Source: Vanilla planifolia (taxonomy: Eukaryota; Streptophyta; Magnoliopsida; Asparagales; Orchidaceae). From it: DNA of 64,000 bases. The stretch's first letter is position 1, and each line of letters starts with the position of its first letter. Made by a program: the position numbers and the translations under genes. Below the pieces are notes generated by a model. The model searched no databases. It saw nothing but the letters and a program-made list of their open reading frames with translations, and was not told the origin of the DNA. The stretch lies in the NCBI GenBank assembly GCA_023846275.1, contig CM043865.1, forward strand, positions 7,614,068 to 7,678,067, written 5' to 3'. This document shows, piece by piece, positions 25,117-36,450 of this stretch.

Positions 25117-28100
25117 CTATGATACTTCATTTTTGTCTTCTGAGATTTTGGCCAATCCAGGAACCGAAGAAACTGCTTCAGCAACATTCATATAGATATA
25201 ATCTGAACCAAACTTCTCCCAAGCTTCCGAAACAAACAGCTTGTTGGCAACCTCTCCAATGGGATTTGCAAGTACAAGCTACATTTCATAGTGGAACGGG
25301 AATTAGCTATTAAGTATGCTCAAATTCATACTTGGATGGCTTCATTTGGATTTTGAAAGAAAGTTTCACCTGAAGTGATCTCCTGTTGAGTTTTTTCTTG
25401 AGTTCTAGGAGTGCTTCAATGCCACTCGAGTCTATGGCCGATACAGCTGAAAACATCAACCATTAGCTGTGAATTCCAGTTGAAAATTAACAGAAAGTGA
25501 GTATTGCTTGCCTGACAGATCCAAAACCACATATTCGAGTTCACCCTTCTCCTTTATCTTTGATGCTCTTTCCTCCTCTTCTCTGACCCACCTCAGAATC
25601 CTGCAAAGGAATCCACATTACAAGGGTTAGTTCATCAAATTTTTGGGCGTAACCTTCAGCAAAGAATACCCAACCAACCTGTCCTGCAAATACACAGAAC
25701 TGGCGAAGTAGATAGGAAACTCAATGCCAAGAATAAGAAAATGAGGAACCCTTATGGCCTCCTTGTATTGTGTAAGACTTCTGTAGCATTCTGTTCCCAA
25801 GACATTCCCCATGATCACAATGTTTGGTCTTGTCACTGGAATTAGTATTTTGAGTATAGATATGCCCATCTGCAAGTTTTGCAGCAGGAAATGAGAAAAA
25901 TCTGCGCTTTTTAACATATCAAACAAGTTTGGAAGATGTTGAAGGGAGCTTACAGCAATGCCAAGGCCAATGGGCACTGAGATGAAGAGGACACCAAAGA
26001 AGGCAGTTAAATAAGCAAAGAAGTCGAGTTTGTCCACCTTCCAAAGTCTAATGGGAGCTTCCCGGTGTATCAGCCCAATGGCTGCAATTATGATGGCCAC
26101 AGAGAGCACAACATTTGGTGTGTAATAGAACAGAGGCATCAGGAACATCATGGTTACAAGCACAACACAGGACATGACCATGTTGGAGATTGCCGTCTTG
26201 CAGCCGGAATTGTAATTAACAGCTGATCTAGAAAATGATCCTACAATTTGACGCATGTTAGAGTGTGTAGATTGGTGTTAATCTTGAATCTAGGTGCTGG
26301 GTTGTGTTTCAAAACCTGTGGTAACGAAGCATGAAGAACACGAGCCTGCAAGGTTCATGATTCCTAATGCCACCATCTCTTTGTTTCCATCTACCTGATA
26401 ATTATTCAGAGAGGCAAATGTTCGTCCCACAGCTATTCCTTCCTACATGTGGTTCGAGTTAGCTGAGTTATTTTGTTTTGAATTTGATATGTGATTCTGT
26501 GTGATGCTTACAGTTATAGAAAGGATTCCAGTTATGATCCCAGTTTTGATAGTGAGCATCAAATAGGAGCCATGGAGGAGCAGCATTTTTATGGAAGGTG
26601 GATTCAGTCCTTGATCCAAATGACCAACCTGATCACCATGGACAAAAATCTATAACTTTCATGCGAATTAGAGACACATGAAACCATATAAAGGTTCAAA
26701 TGTTTACAGTTTGGATGCCATGGTTCTCTGCTTTTAGTGCATAAACGATAAGTGTGGCTGCGATCATCGAGACCAAGGGAGCTGTTGCATAGACCAAGAA
26801 TAACTTGGGTTTCTTCGCGCTCTGATGAATCACGGAAAACCCTCGTAAGCATGAAGTTATAAAATCAAAATCTTTTACAAAATTGATGAAGTCTCAGATT
26901 GATTGCCAATTTTTATTATGATCAGCCCCAATTCTGAAAGATGGATGAAAAAGGGAAGGTACGAACACTAGAGTTCTTTTTTGTCCTTCGTCCTTTTGAC
27001 TTGCTTTTAAATACATAAGGGTTGATTTGTTTGAAAGAACTTCCAATACATGTTATGAAGATAGATGAAATCAATTCAATTTTTTTTGTTTGATTGGTTG
27101 AATTTTGAAATCTGTGTAATTTCTAAACCTTATTTTCAAAAAGTATTTGGTTTACATACAAAAGTCATGTGAAGTCCAAATCCATAGAGACTTAACATTT
27201 GTTAAAAAGTAATTAAGATGATTAGTAGGAGAAGGAATCTTACAACATATTTGGTTAAATACAGGAAAAGCAGAAAACTGATTCCCATCACCATTGTTTT
27301 CCAATGCAACTGCAAGAACAATATCCCAAAACAAAAATTAGAAAAAAAAAAACGAGTCAATGTGCAGAAAAGTTGTGAATAGTGCTTCTCTGGTTTAACT
27401 ATCGTTTTGTTTTTGTGCAAACTATTAGCAGTTTAACTACAATCTAGTTCCTTAATTACCTCTGAGGTATGCTCAAAAAGTGATTGCATCATAGGAATAA
27501 AACCAGTTTTGGTGGCAAAGTGTTTAATTCCTAGCAGTCCTTTAAGCTGCTGTAGAACTGTGACGACTGCTGCTCCTCCCATGAAACCAACAAGCGTCGG
27601 TTCAGATAAGAATTCAACCACGAAACCCATTCTGTATCCAAACTCCGAAACCAGATTAGTACAGATTGTTTATGATGAGTTATTGTTTCTTTTGCGAGAG
27701 TGCAAGGACATACCTTAGAAGGCCCAGTGCAGCTTGAAAAAGGCCAGCAAAGAAAGTTGATGTAAAGGCTAATTGTAAGAATAGCATTGGATTGTCATCA
27801 GGAGAGACCGCCTCCCTCAACATGGATCCAAGCACCACGGACACAATCGATGACGGCCCAACCGCAAGATCTCTCGAGCTCCCGAGGACCAAATAAACCA
27901 GAGGAGGCACAAAGCTGGAGTCTGCAATCTCAAAATCATCAGCTTCCTCTTCTGTGTTAACACGTCAAACGAATAAAACAGTAACTACTTACACAGGCCA
28001 ATGTTGGGTGGAAGGTAAGCAAGCTTTGCATAACTGATGCCCTGCATGATCAAGGGGGGGGGGGTGGGGGGGGGATGGTAAATACATCAAAATCAAAAGT

Positions 28101-28473
28101 GCTTCAAGCGGTAACACGTTTGTTGAGCAAAGCTTATTACTTGTGGTATTGCCATGCAAGCAATGGTGAGGCCGGCAATAGCGTCGGATTTGAAGAGTGC
28201 AAGGCTGTAATCAGACCCCCAAAGCATGATAGGGAAGATGTATTGAAGACCAAAAACCAGCTTCATGTAAATTGATTTCTGGTTTTTGACCTTGTGAAGA
28301 GGATCGTCGGGGAAGAAGCACTCCCCTGCCCATTGCTTCACTGCTTGTACGGTGTCCTTGCTCTGAGGCACAGGGACCTTATGGTGAAGCTGATTAGAAG
28401 CTAAAGGTAGAGAACATGACTCTATGTCCTGAACGCATTCAGAGCTGTTTTCTACACTGCGGCACAGCTTCAT
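25117..28473 (-). CDS. Group 3 sulfate-transporter-family protein (SULTR3), 13 exons
   Basis: Exons (minus): 28473-28141, 28041-27993, 27921-27714, 27631-27460, 27309-27244, 26821-26708, 26628-26512, 26442-26316, 26240-25954, 25869-25679, 25600-25512, 25446-25370, 25278-25117. They join in phase into 663 codons plus TAG, the usual SULTR3 size. The N terminus has FFPDDPL (53-59). The SLC26/SulP membrane core follows, with GISYAKLA after exon 1, YSSFVPPLVYLVLGSSRDLA, FMGGAAVVTVLQQLKGLLGI, EGIAVGRTFASL and SFSRSAVNYNSG. A cytosolic STAS domain spans about 517-645, with AVSAIDSSGIEALLEL at 585-600. All introns are GT-AG except intron 11, which is GC-AG. Group 3 members have been assigned transport of sulfate into plastids or of phosphate (the rice SULTR3;4 type, SPDT). 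This sequence shares words with both SULTR3;3 and SULTR3;4, so the orthologue is not settled and the substrate is inference. It appears intact, and it converges with OHP2. Confidence 0.95.
25370..25600 (-). other. GC-AG intron 11 between STAS-coding exons 11 and 12
   Basis: Exon 11 ends TCAG and the intron begins GCAAGC (25511 downwards). The acceptor is TTTTCAG, with exon 12 starting at 25446. The joined codons read LDLSAVSAIDSSG, which is exactly the conserved STAS core, so the GC donor is required by the reading frame. It has the strong upstream CAG match typical of plant GC-AG introns. Confidence 0.85.
28042..28140 (-). other. SULTR intron 1 with a pure C-tract before the acceptor
   Basis: A 99-base GT-AG intron. 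The plus strand carries G11-T-G9 at 28054-28074, so the transcript has a C9-A-C11 tract ending about 10 bases before the CAG acceptor (28044-28042). This would serve as the polypyrimidine tract although it lacks uridine. The same run could form a G-quadruplex on the template strand. Confidence 0.8.
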
Positions 28474-28517
28474 GGTGATGGAAACGAAATGCCTGCTTTA
28501 GAGTTGGATCTTAGACG

Positions 28518-28530
28518 TGTATAAATATAG
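28518..28530 (-). promoter_or_regulatory. Possible TATA box of SULTR3 gene
   Basis: The minus strand reads CTATATTTATAC about 45-57 bases upstream of the ATG at 28473. The spacing would leave a very short leader, so this is only a candidate. Confidence 0.35.
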
Positions 28531-31213
28531 TGAAGGAGAAGTTCTTTTTGAAGCAAATGGGTTCTTTTTTCGGATCCCCGTTTTGGCCTGGACTACGGCC
28601 TTTACTGTTGAATTGAATTGGAAGACGGCCTCTACTGTCGAAATTCAATTGGAGGCGCTCTTGTAACGAGTGACGTTGGTTTTGGGTTTTGGACTGGGGT
28701 GATATAAATTGTCCAGTTGAATGTTTACAAATGGATGGGTTGGATTGTGAGATTTATGAAAAACAAATTGGGATTTCTTTGAACAAGATTAGAATAGCAT
28801 GGAATAAGATTATGCTCTAAATAAAACATATGTGATGGGTTATGTTAAGATAATTTAGATTATATTTGTTAAATTAATTATAATTTTCATAAAAAAATAT
28901 TAATTATCTAATAAATTATAAGCGAAACAATTAGGAATTTTGATTTTCTTCCTGTATCGATGTTTAATCCTTGTAAAATAATGGCACAACTCAAACAAAA
29001 ACAATGACATAGTTTTTCGTTCTTTTTATTGTCTAGAAAAATTTGAGACCTTTATAACTTTAATGGCTTAATACATTTAATATTTAAGTTTTAAATTAAT
29101 AATATTCCTCAATTTGGTTTATGAAATGGTTTCTTTTTGAAGAATTTAATCAACATATTAATGTATTAGATTAAGCTTGTTATTAATAAATTATTAATAC
29201 TTCAATTCTATATTCTTGGACATCATAAAATAAAATTAATTATTTATCAATTAGCATTAATTAATATAAAGAAGCAAAAACCCAATTGCCATCTTAAGTA
29301 ATACTAACCAAATAGTTTAAAAGTGTGGTTGGCTGGATTATAGATGGTGTATGAAATAATATCTACAATTTGTCATGTTTTATTTTTTGTGCTTATATTG
29401 GTATGATTAAATTCCCATTAATTTTTCTTAAGCTTTATTTTACTTTTTCAATATTAGTACAGCTATTAAAATTGTGAGATCAAATTAGAAAGAATGATTC
29501 AGCCAAAAAAATAATTATCTTTCGCTTTAGGGCTGACAAATAACTTTGGTCGTATTAAAATGCTATTTTTTAATTTTTGATGATAAACATTTTTAATCTG
29601 GTTATTTAAACTCTCGGAAAGACTTGATCAATTAAACTGTGATAAATTCGTAAGAAAATAAACATTAATTTAGAATAATAAATAAAGCAATGCAATTTTG
29701 TTGTTTTCACTATCGAAAGATGATCTCGATCATCCAATCATGCGTTTTTTTGGCTTTATTTATTTTAAGGCTAAAAGTAATTATTTTTAAAAAATAAAAA
29801 TTTGTAAAATAATAAAGTTTTAAATGAAAAAGATATCATATTAATGCATTATTTTAAACAATGTTAAAAAACCAAATGGAATGCTTTTAAAAAAGCAATT
29901 CTCATTCGCCACCCACCCACCCAATTTCTCTATTTATAATTTATTTATTGCTTATCTGGATAATAATCCAGAGATTTATTGATAATTAGCCAGTAAGTTT
30001 GACCAAAATAATGGGGATTATTTAATTTAAATATACCTGAAGGGTTATCGTTGTAACAAAAAACAGTTATTTTAAAATTCATTTGGACTTCATTGGTGAA
30101 GAGAAAATTATGTGGGAATATTTAATTTTTTAGGCAGAAAAAAAAAATAGGAAAAGTTATTTAAAATGCATCCAAATTTGAACTTCTTGCATTTATTCCT
30201 TGAAGTCAACCATCTTTGTTGCTAATGGATTACTGTATTAGCAGGGAATATTCCATAGTAGTGCTTATAGAGGAAAATGAGCTAAAGTTCAAAATTTTAT
30301 TCTGAAAAAGATATTAATGTAATTGAGAGGATGAATATAAAAAATGCTTTTGAAAAATAATAACAAACAAACCAAACAATAGTATGGAAGAAAAAAATTC
30401 CAAGCTAAGCATATTCCCATTCCAAAAAATGATGTATAATTTTATCATTTGTAATGTATAATATATATATATATATAACTCATATAATATTTTTATTATT
30501 TTTTTATATTTTTTTATGTTTGTGTCATTTTTTAGATAGGATTATTTTTATTATTTTGCTAATTAAGGTTTTGCATTATACCTCCATAAAGGGTTTTACG
30601 TAAGTGCATGCACAGTCAAGAGAAAGGTATAGTGCGACCTCCTAATACAAAGTAAGCTGCATAAATATGATGATTGAGTTGATCTAATATATAGTATTTA
30701 TCTTTTATTTAGTTTCTTATATTTTTAATTAATATTCGTTATAATAAGTCACATATATAAGAATCGCATAATATTTTTATCATTTATGAATATTTTATTA
30801 TTTTTATACTTTTTATTAGGAAGAATATTTTTGTTATTTTTTCTTTTAAAGCTTAGGATTTTATTTTGTTTTTCTATAAATATATATTATAAAATAAAAA
30901 TTTAGATTAGTTTTACTTAGTATTATATTTTGATTGAAATTATGATTTCTTTTATCATGTAGGCTTATAGATTTCTAAATTATGATAAGTTTTCTTAGGT
31001 AATGATCCAAAAACATCTGAGCTACGATTTGTATTTATCTCCATTATTATTATTATTATTATCTTTATTGTTGCCATCTTCCATTATGGATCATGTTATA
31101 GGATTTCATCATACCTCAGCTTTTGCACCTTCTCTCTATTCATCCCATGGCCTTTTTGAGAGTTTAATGATATCAAATTTATATGTTATGATAATTAATA
31201 TTTCATTATTTAT
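28531..31213. other. SULTR3 upstream region and AT-rich intergenic DNA
   Basis: The first 200 bases contain a short local repeat (GACGGCCTCTACTGTCGAAATT resembles ACGGCCTTTACTGTTGAATT just before it, 28595-28650) and probably promoter elements. From 28.8 to 31.2 kb the sequence is AT-rich and gene-free, with a (TA)n tract at 30462-30477 and a (TTA)n tract at 31042-31060. Confidence 0.35.
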
Positions 31214-31449
31214 GTCTCAGAATGAGTACAAGTTAAGAGCTGATAGCATACTAACTCATTATGAGATTTTATAAAGAAGATGGTTCCAATGATGCTTCAA
31301 TCTATGAAGAAATTTGCTCTTAATGGTGTGAGTCTCAGGATGAGTAAAAGTTAAGAGATGATAACATAGTAACTCATTATGGGATTTTATAAAGAAGATG
31401 GTTCTATCAATGCTTCAACCCATAAGAAATTTACTACTGATGGTGTGGC
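31214..31449. repeat. Tandem duplication, 118-bp unit, two copies
   Basis: Copies start with GTCTCAG at 31214 and 31332, and each continues through AACTCATTATG and ATTTTATAAAGAAGATGGTTC to a GATGGTGTG or AATGGTGTG word. There are several substitutions and one small deletion between the copies. It lies just upstream of the gypsy pol remnant and may be part of its LTR or gag-side sequence. Confidence 0.85.
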
Positions 31450-32249
31450 AACTATCATGAGTAGTCTTTTATTTTTCTTTGATATGATTAGATTGTTAAG
31501 ACCTATGTAATGGTTTCATGTGGCATTTAAAACATACATATTTTTATTTTATATTTCATACACATGTATAAAATGAGTGTTATATTCATTAATCATGAAT
31601 GCAAATTTGGTTTAGAAGTAAAATCGAGTTATAAACTAAGCAAATTTTGGTAGAAACATTATAGGATTCAAATCAATAGTAAGAAAAACTTATATTAATA
31701 CAAATAACGAATTAATGAAATTATACTAATTATTATATATCAGGAGGCTTTGGCAGAAGTCAAAATCTAAGATAGGATGGTCAACCCCAAGTGTATTTTA
31801 TATCTTAATATGATTCTTCAAGCTCCATAGAGGTTTTTATAGGTATTGTTTTCTTATGCTGACCCCCTACTTTAGATTATTTCACTATCAAGAATCTCTT
31901 TATTTTATTTATTTCTATTTATATGAAAAATTATCCTTATCATCTCTTGAAATGAATATTGCTTTAATGATCAGTATTTAATGTTAACAAAGAAGGAGAG
32001 AAAATTATGGATTAGCTTTATAAGTACTAATTTAAAATTGATTATGTAAGATAGTGAAAGAAAGAACTAAAGAATGAGAGAAAATTATGTATTATTGTAA
32101 GGGAAGAAAGATTGTTTTTATATATGCCTTAAAAGTGTAAAAGATGTTATTCAAAGGAAGAGAAAGATTTCTATCGCACATTGAAGTTCTAAATCAAAAG
32201 TTTGAAAAACTATAAGTTGTATATATGGTTTGTGATGAGTTGCTAAGGC
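31450..32249. other. AT-rich sequence before the second gypsy pol
   Basis: By position this should hold gag/protease or 5' sequence of the gypsy element that follows. No CCHC knuckle or protease DSG motif was recognised, so it is deleted or decayed beyond recognition. Confidence 0.3.
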
Positions 32250-34690
32250 ACCCTCCAAATAGAAAATTGAATTTGAAATTTAACTTATTCTTAAGTTAGA
32301 ACCAATGCAAAAAACTCATAAATTGACTACATTAGAATCATAAGATTTGAAAATTACAAATTCAAGAACTATTAAATAAGGATTTCATCTATCCTAATGT
32401 GTCTCCTTTGGTCACCTATATTATTTGTGAAAAAAGTTACAACTTGTGAATGTGTATTGACTATAAAGAGTTGATGAAACTTATAGCAAAAAATAAATAT
32501 AATCTTCTTGAATTGATGATATATTTGATCAACTACAATGAACTAACATCTTTTCCTAAGTTAATTTGAGATCAAGGTATCATAAGCTGAAAGTCAATGA
32601 ATTAGATATTATTAAGGTTATCATTTACATAAGGTATATACATTATGAATTTATTTTGATGCTTTTTGGCTTGACTAATGCACCAATTATTTTTATGGAT
32701 CTTATAAATATAGTGTTCAAAAAATACTTAAATCACTTTGTGATAATTTTTAGTAACAATATTTTGATATATTCAAAGTTTGTAGAAAAACATATAAATC
32801 ATTTGCATGTAGTATTACAAAAATTATGGGCACATTAGTTTCACATAAAATTTTCAAATTATGAATTCTAGTTGTCTTAAATTTTGATTTGTTGACATAC
32901 TATATTTAGAAAAAAGAGATTTTAATAGATCCACAAAAATGTTAGTTATTATGAGTTGGCCTTAACCCACAAATGCAATAGAGGTGCAAAGTTTTCTAAG
33001 GTTAATTAGATACTACAAAAAATTTGTAAGAGGAATTTCTTAATTAGCAAACTCCTTAAAACATTGATCTATAAAAGAGTTAATTTTGAATGAGATACAA
33101 CTTGTGAAGAAAGTTTTAATTATTTAAAAGAAAATTGATTACAACCTCAATTCTTAGCCCATTATAAGGAAATGAAGAATATAAAATTTTTATTGATGCA
33201 TTGTATTAAGGTTAGGTTGGGTTGTGTACTAATATAAAATGAAAAACCATTCACATATGGATCTTATTAATTAAAATCATATGAAAAGAATGATAAGATT
33301 CATGATTTAGAAATAACGACTATTAGTTTTGTAATCAAAAGTTGGTGACATTATTTATATATAGTGAAATATCAAGTTTATATTGAACACCAAAGCTTGA
33401 GATATATTTTTACACAAAAGAATTGAATCTAAGACAAAAAAAAGATGACTTGAATATATTAAATATTATGATCTCAGTATCTTATGTCATCCAAGTAAAA
33501 CTACATTATTGCTAATGCATTAAGCCATAAAGCAAGTATCAGCTTGCTCTTAAACAAAGTTTATAACAAACATTTTTTTGGAATTGATATATATCAATCA
33601 AAATGAAAAATGCATTGGAATGTGTTATTATCATCCAAATTATCAATATGAATTTATTGGTTAGTCTCTATCAAAGAAGATTAACATCAACATGAAGAAA
33701 TATGTAAACTGGTTCTCAAAGTAAAAGAAGGTTGGGTTTCTTATTATATTTTAGAAATTATTATTTCATGAAGGTCATAATTTTAATTATTCTATTCATC
33801 TATGAGTCATATTGAAAAAGAATATTAGTGATAAAAAATGAATTAGAATATTGTAGAGTGGATTAGCAAATGCTTAATATGCCAATAAGTAAAAGGAGAA
33901 CAATATAAGTTGAGTTGACTTTTGTGGCCCTTATTAATTCTTAAATGAAAATAAGGAAGCATCATCATGAATTTTGTTATTGGGTTGCCAAGATCCTTAA
34001 TGATACATTATTATATTTGGGTGATAGTGATAGAATAACCAAACCAACCTATTTCTTATCTATCAAAAATGACTCACAATGTGAAAAAGTTAGTTATATT
34101 ATGTGTGAATCAAATAGTATGCTTACATGGTGTACCTAAGGAGATTATCTTAGATTGAGATTCAAATTTTATGTCCTATCTCTAAAAAAGGTACATCAAG
34201 CTCTTGGCATAAAACTAAATTTCAATATTACATTTTATTCTCAAACTCATAGCTAAATAAAATAATAATGACATTGGAAGATTTATTGTGAATGTGTTCT
34301 CATTAAATATTCTTACATTAATATCTTCTAATCAAGCATTGATATAATACTCAACAAAGCTTTATATAAAAGGAGATGTCGATCCCCCTTGTGTTGATTA
34401 GAAGGAAATGAAAGATAATTGCTTGGCTTTGATTTTGAAGAGGAAGCTAATAAAAATGTAAGACTAATCAGTTCAAGAATTCAAAATGCCCATGATAAAC
34501 GAAAGAAATATTTTGATGTCAAGCATAAGGATATGAAATTTAAAGAAGGTGATTATATTTTTAAGAAAGTTTTCTAAAAGGAATATTTAGATTTGGAAAA
34601 TTGAGAAGTTGAGATCAAAGAAGAATAATCTTTTTCATGTTTTTAAAAGAATATATTAAGTGCCTTATTGATTAACATTACTCCATATTC
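32250..34690 (+). mobile_element. Degenerate Ty3/gypsy pol (RT, RNase H, integrase)
   Basis: Joining frames across many stops gives the canonical order. The RT N-terminal part (about 32370-32560) has QELLNKDFIYPNVSPL and MCIDYKELMKL. The RT core is a 90-codon open piece at 32566-32838 with LRSRYHKLKVNE, FGLTNAPIIFMDL and, where FIDD is expected, FSNN. RNase H follows at about 33150-33540. The integrase zinc and catalytic region lies at about 33600-34260 (DRITKPTYFL, HQALGIKLNFNITFYSQTHS). A pre-chromodomain stretch comes at 34440-34560 (RIQNAHDKRKKYFDVKH, FKEGDYIFKKV). The catalytic Asp pair of RT is lost and stops are frequent, so it is dead. No LTRs could be paired. Confidence 0.85.
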
Positions 34691-35750
34691 TTCATGGGAT
34701 TCTCTTGACAAAATGTCTTAAAATCAAGTGGTTCGCCTTAATTATTGCTTTAGATATTTCATTATCTTACAAAAATCCTTCTTTTGCTCTCCTATTAATG
34801 CACATGATCTTTATACCTTTATCTCATTTTGTTGAAACCTTACTTTTCTTACAACTCTTAGTGATAATGACCGATGTTTTCCTTTATGCTTTGTTGGACT
34901 GTATTTGATAGCACTTTTTCTATAAGGCATAAGGCTTGTACCAAGGTTTTTCTCTTCCTTGCACAGAATAAGTTTCATCACAATGCTTGTTATGTTGCTC
35001 TACCTGATCTTAACAAAATCAAACCTTATTTTAATACTATGTATTTAGACAATCTTAATTTGTTAGAAGAATTACATCAACTAAGGTTCACTATCATGCC
35101 AAGCTAATTAAATCATTTAATCCTAAATGAATCAAACTTTGCTCTATTACCACTAGTTTATAGAGTCCTTAGTTATGTGATTAGACATGCGCTAAATTTT
35201 TTTTCCTCATTTATGATGTTAGTTGCACACCAACTAGGCTCCTCCATGTCAACTCTTCCATACAACTTGATCTCAATTAAACTAAAACTACTTCTGATAT
35301 CACTTTGGAGAGAATTGTATCAGATTAACTCTATCGTCCCTGTTGTATCTACTACATCATATCAACACCATTATCACTTATAGCAAAAGTTTTTTTAATC
35401 ATATAAAGCCATGTGTGAGTCCACAAAAGTTCTACTCAACAATATTTGAAAGAGTACTAAAGACCTATTGAAGCAACCGATTATTCTAACCATTTTTTTC
35501 TAATTGAACTATCAACTTTGATGCCATGTTGAAGTTATACTAAATAGGAGTATAAACGAGGTCTAATATATATTTATGTGAAGTTAAATAACTCAAAAAA
35601 CTAAAATATATAAACAAAAAATGTATTAAATATTAATTAAAGTTATAATAGTTTAAACTCATAATATTATAAGATTATATTAAATATCAGTGGTCAATGT
35701 CCCTCATATTAGGGACTAAAAAAAAAAAAAATGCCAATCTTTTGTTTTCA
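34691..35750. other. AT-rich flank of the gypsy remnant
   Basis: Several 65-77-codon open frames are hydrophobic, T-rich translations without known motifs. The 3' LTR of the adjacent element is probably here or deleted. An A-run occurs at 35719-35731. Confidence 0.3.
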
Positions 35751-36450
35751 ATCATATTGATTAAAGCCGGCGATGCACTAACGAATGAGATATTTTGGCA
35801 CATCTGAAATGGATCACAAGTGAACTCGATAGTGCATATCTATATACATACATATATATGTGTACGTGTCCATGTCTTGATAAATGCAGCTAAGTGAATA
35901 CAAGTTTTGGCCTTTGAACAGCCAATACAGAGGGCCCTGACACCTCACCGGTCAATTTAAAAGCCAAGGGAAAGTTTCCACCAAAAAACAAGCGAAGGAT
36001 TCAAATGGTAGGCCCGGTATTTAACCCCTTGGGCCATACAATAACAGCTAAACCACGCCGAGAAAACCGAAGCGTGAGAAAGCAGAAGAGTACAAAGCAT
36101 TTCTTTTAAGGATGTGAACCCTTGAAATAAAAAACGAACATCATGATCCCCACAGAGAGGAAGTTAGACTTGGCTTGAGCGTACAGGTAAGCTGTACAAC
36201 GAGAGAACTTGAGCCTTTTACAAGACTTTTAGGTTCAGGGGTTTCAAGGTAAAGTTGATTTGTGTATTGGAAGAAGGAAATGGTCAAGAATGGTTCTTTT
36301 GAGACATTCCTTGTGAAAGATATTCTGATAGAAAAATGCACCTTTTGTGACAAAAAGAGTGCACATATAGCTCATTTTTCTTGAGATGAAAAGTGTCCTC
36401 AAAGAAAGCCATTGCCATGCACATCTTGGCCTCAACTCTAGAATTCATCA
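35751..36450. other. Compositionally distinct island, unassigned
   Basis: This has clearly higher GC content than its surroundings, especially 35930-36250, with a (TA)(CA) patch at 35840-35862. On the minus strand an open frame at 36496-36284 reads MNSRVEAKMCMAMAFFED near its middle, but no family is recognised. It could be the remnant of a gene or a transcribed non-coding RNA locus. No tRNA or rRNA structure was found. Confidence 0.3.

Noticed and set aside
35990..36060. Possible tRNA-like box B (GGATTCAAATGG) in the 36-kb island
   Set aside because: No cloverleaf could be folded and the box A partner is missing.
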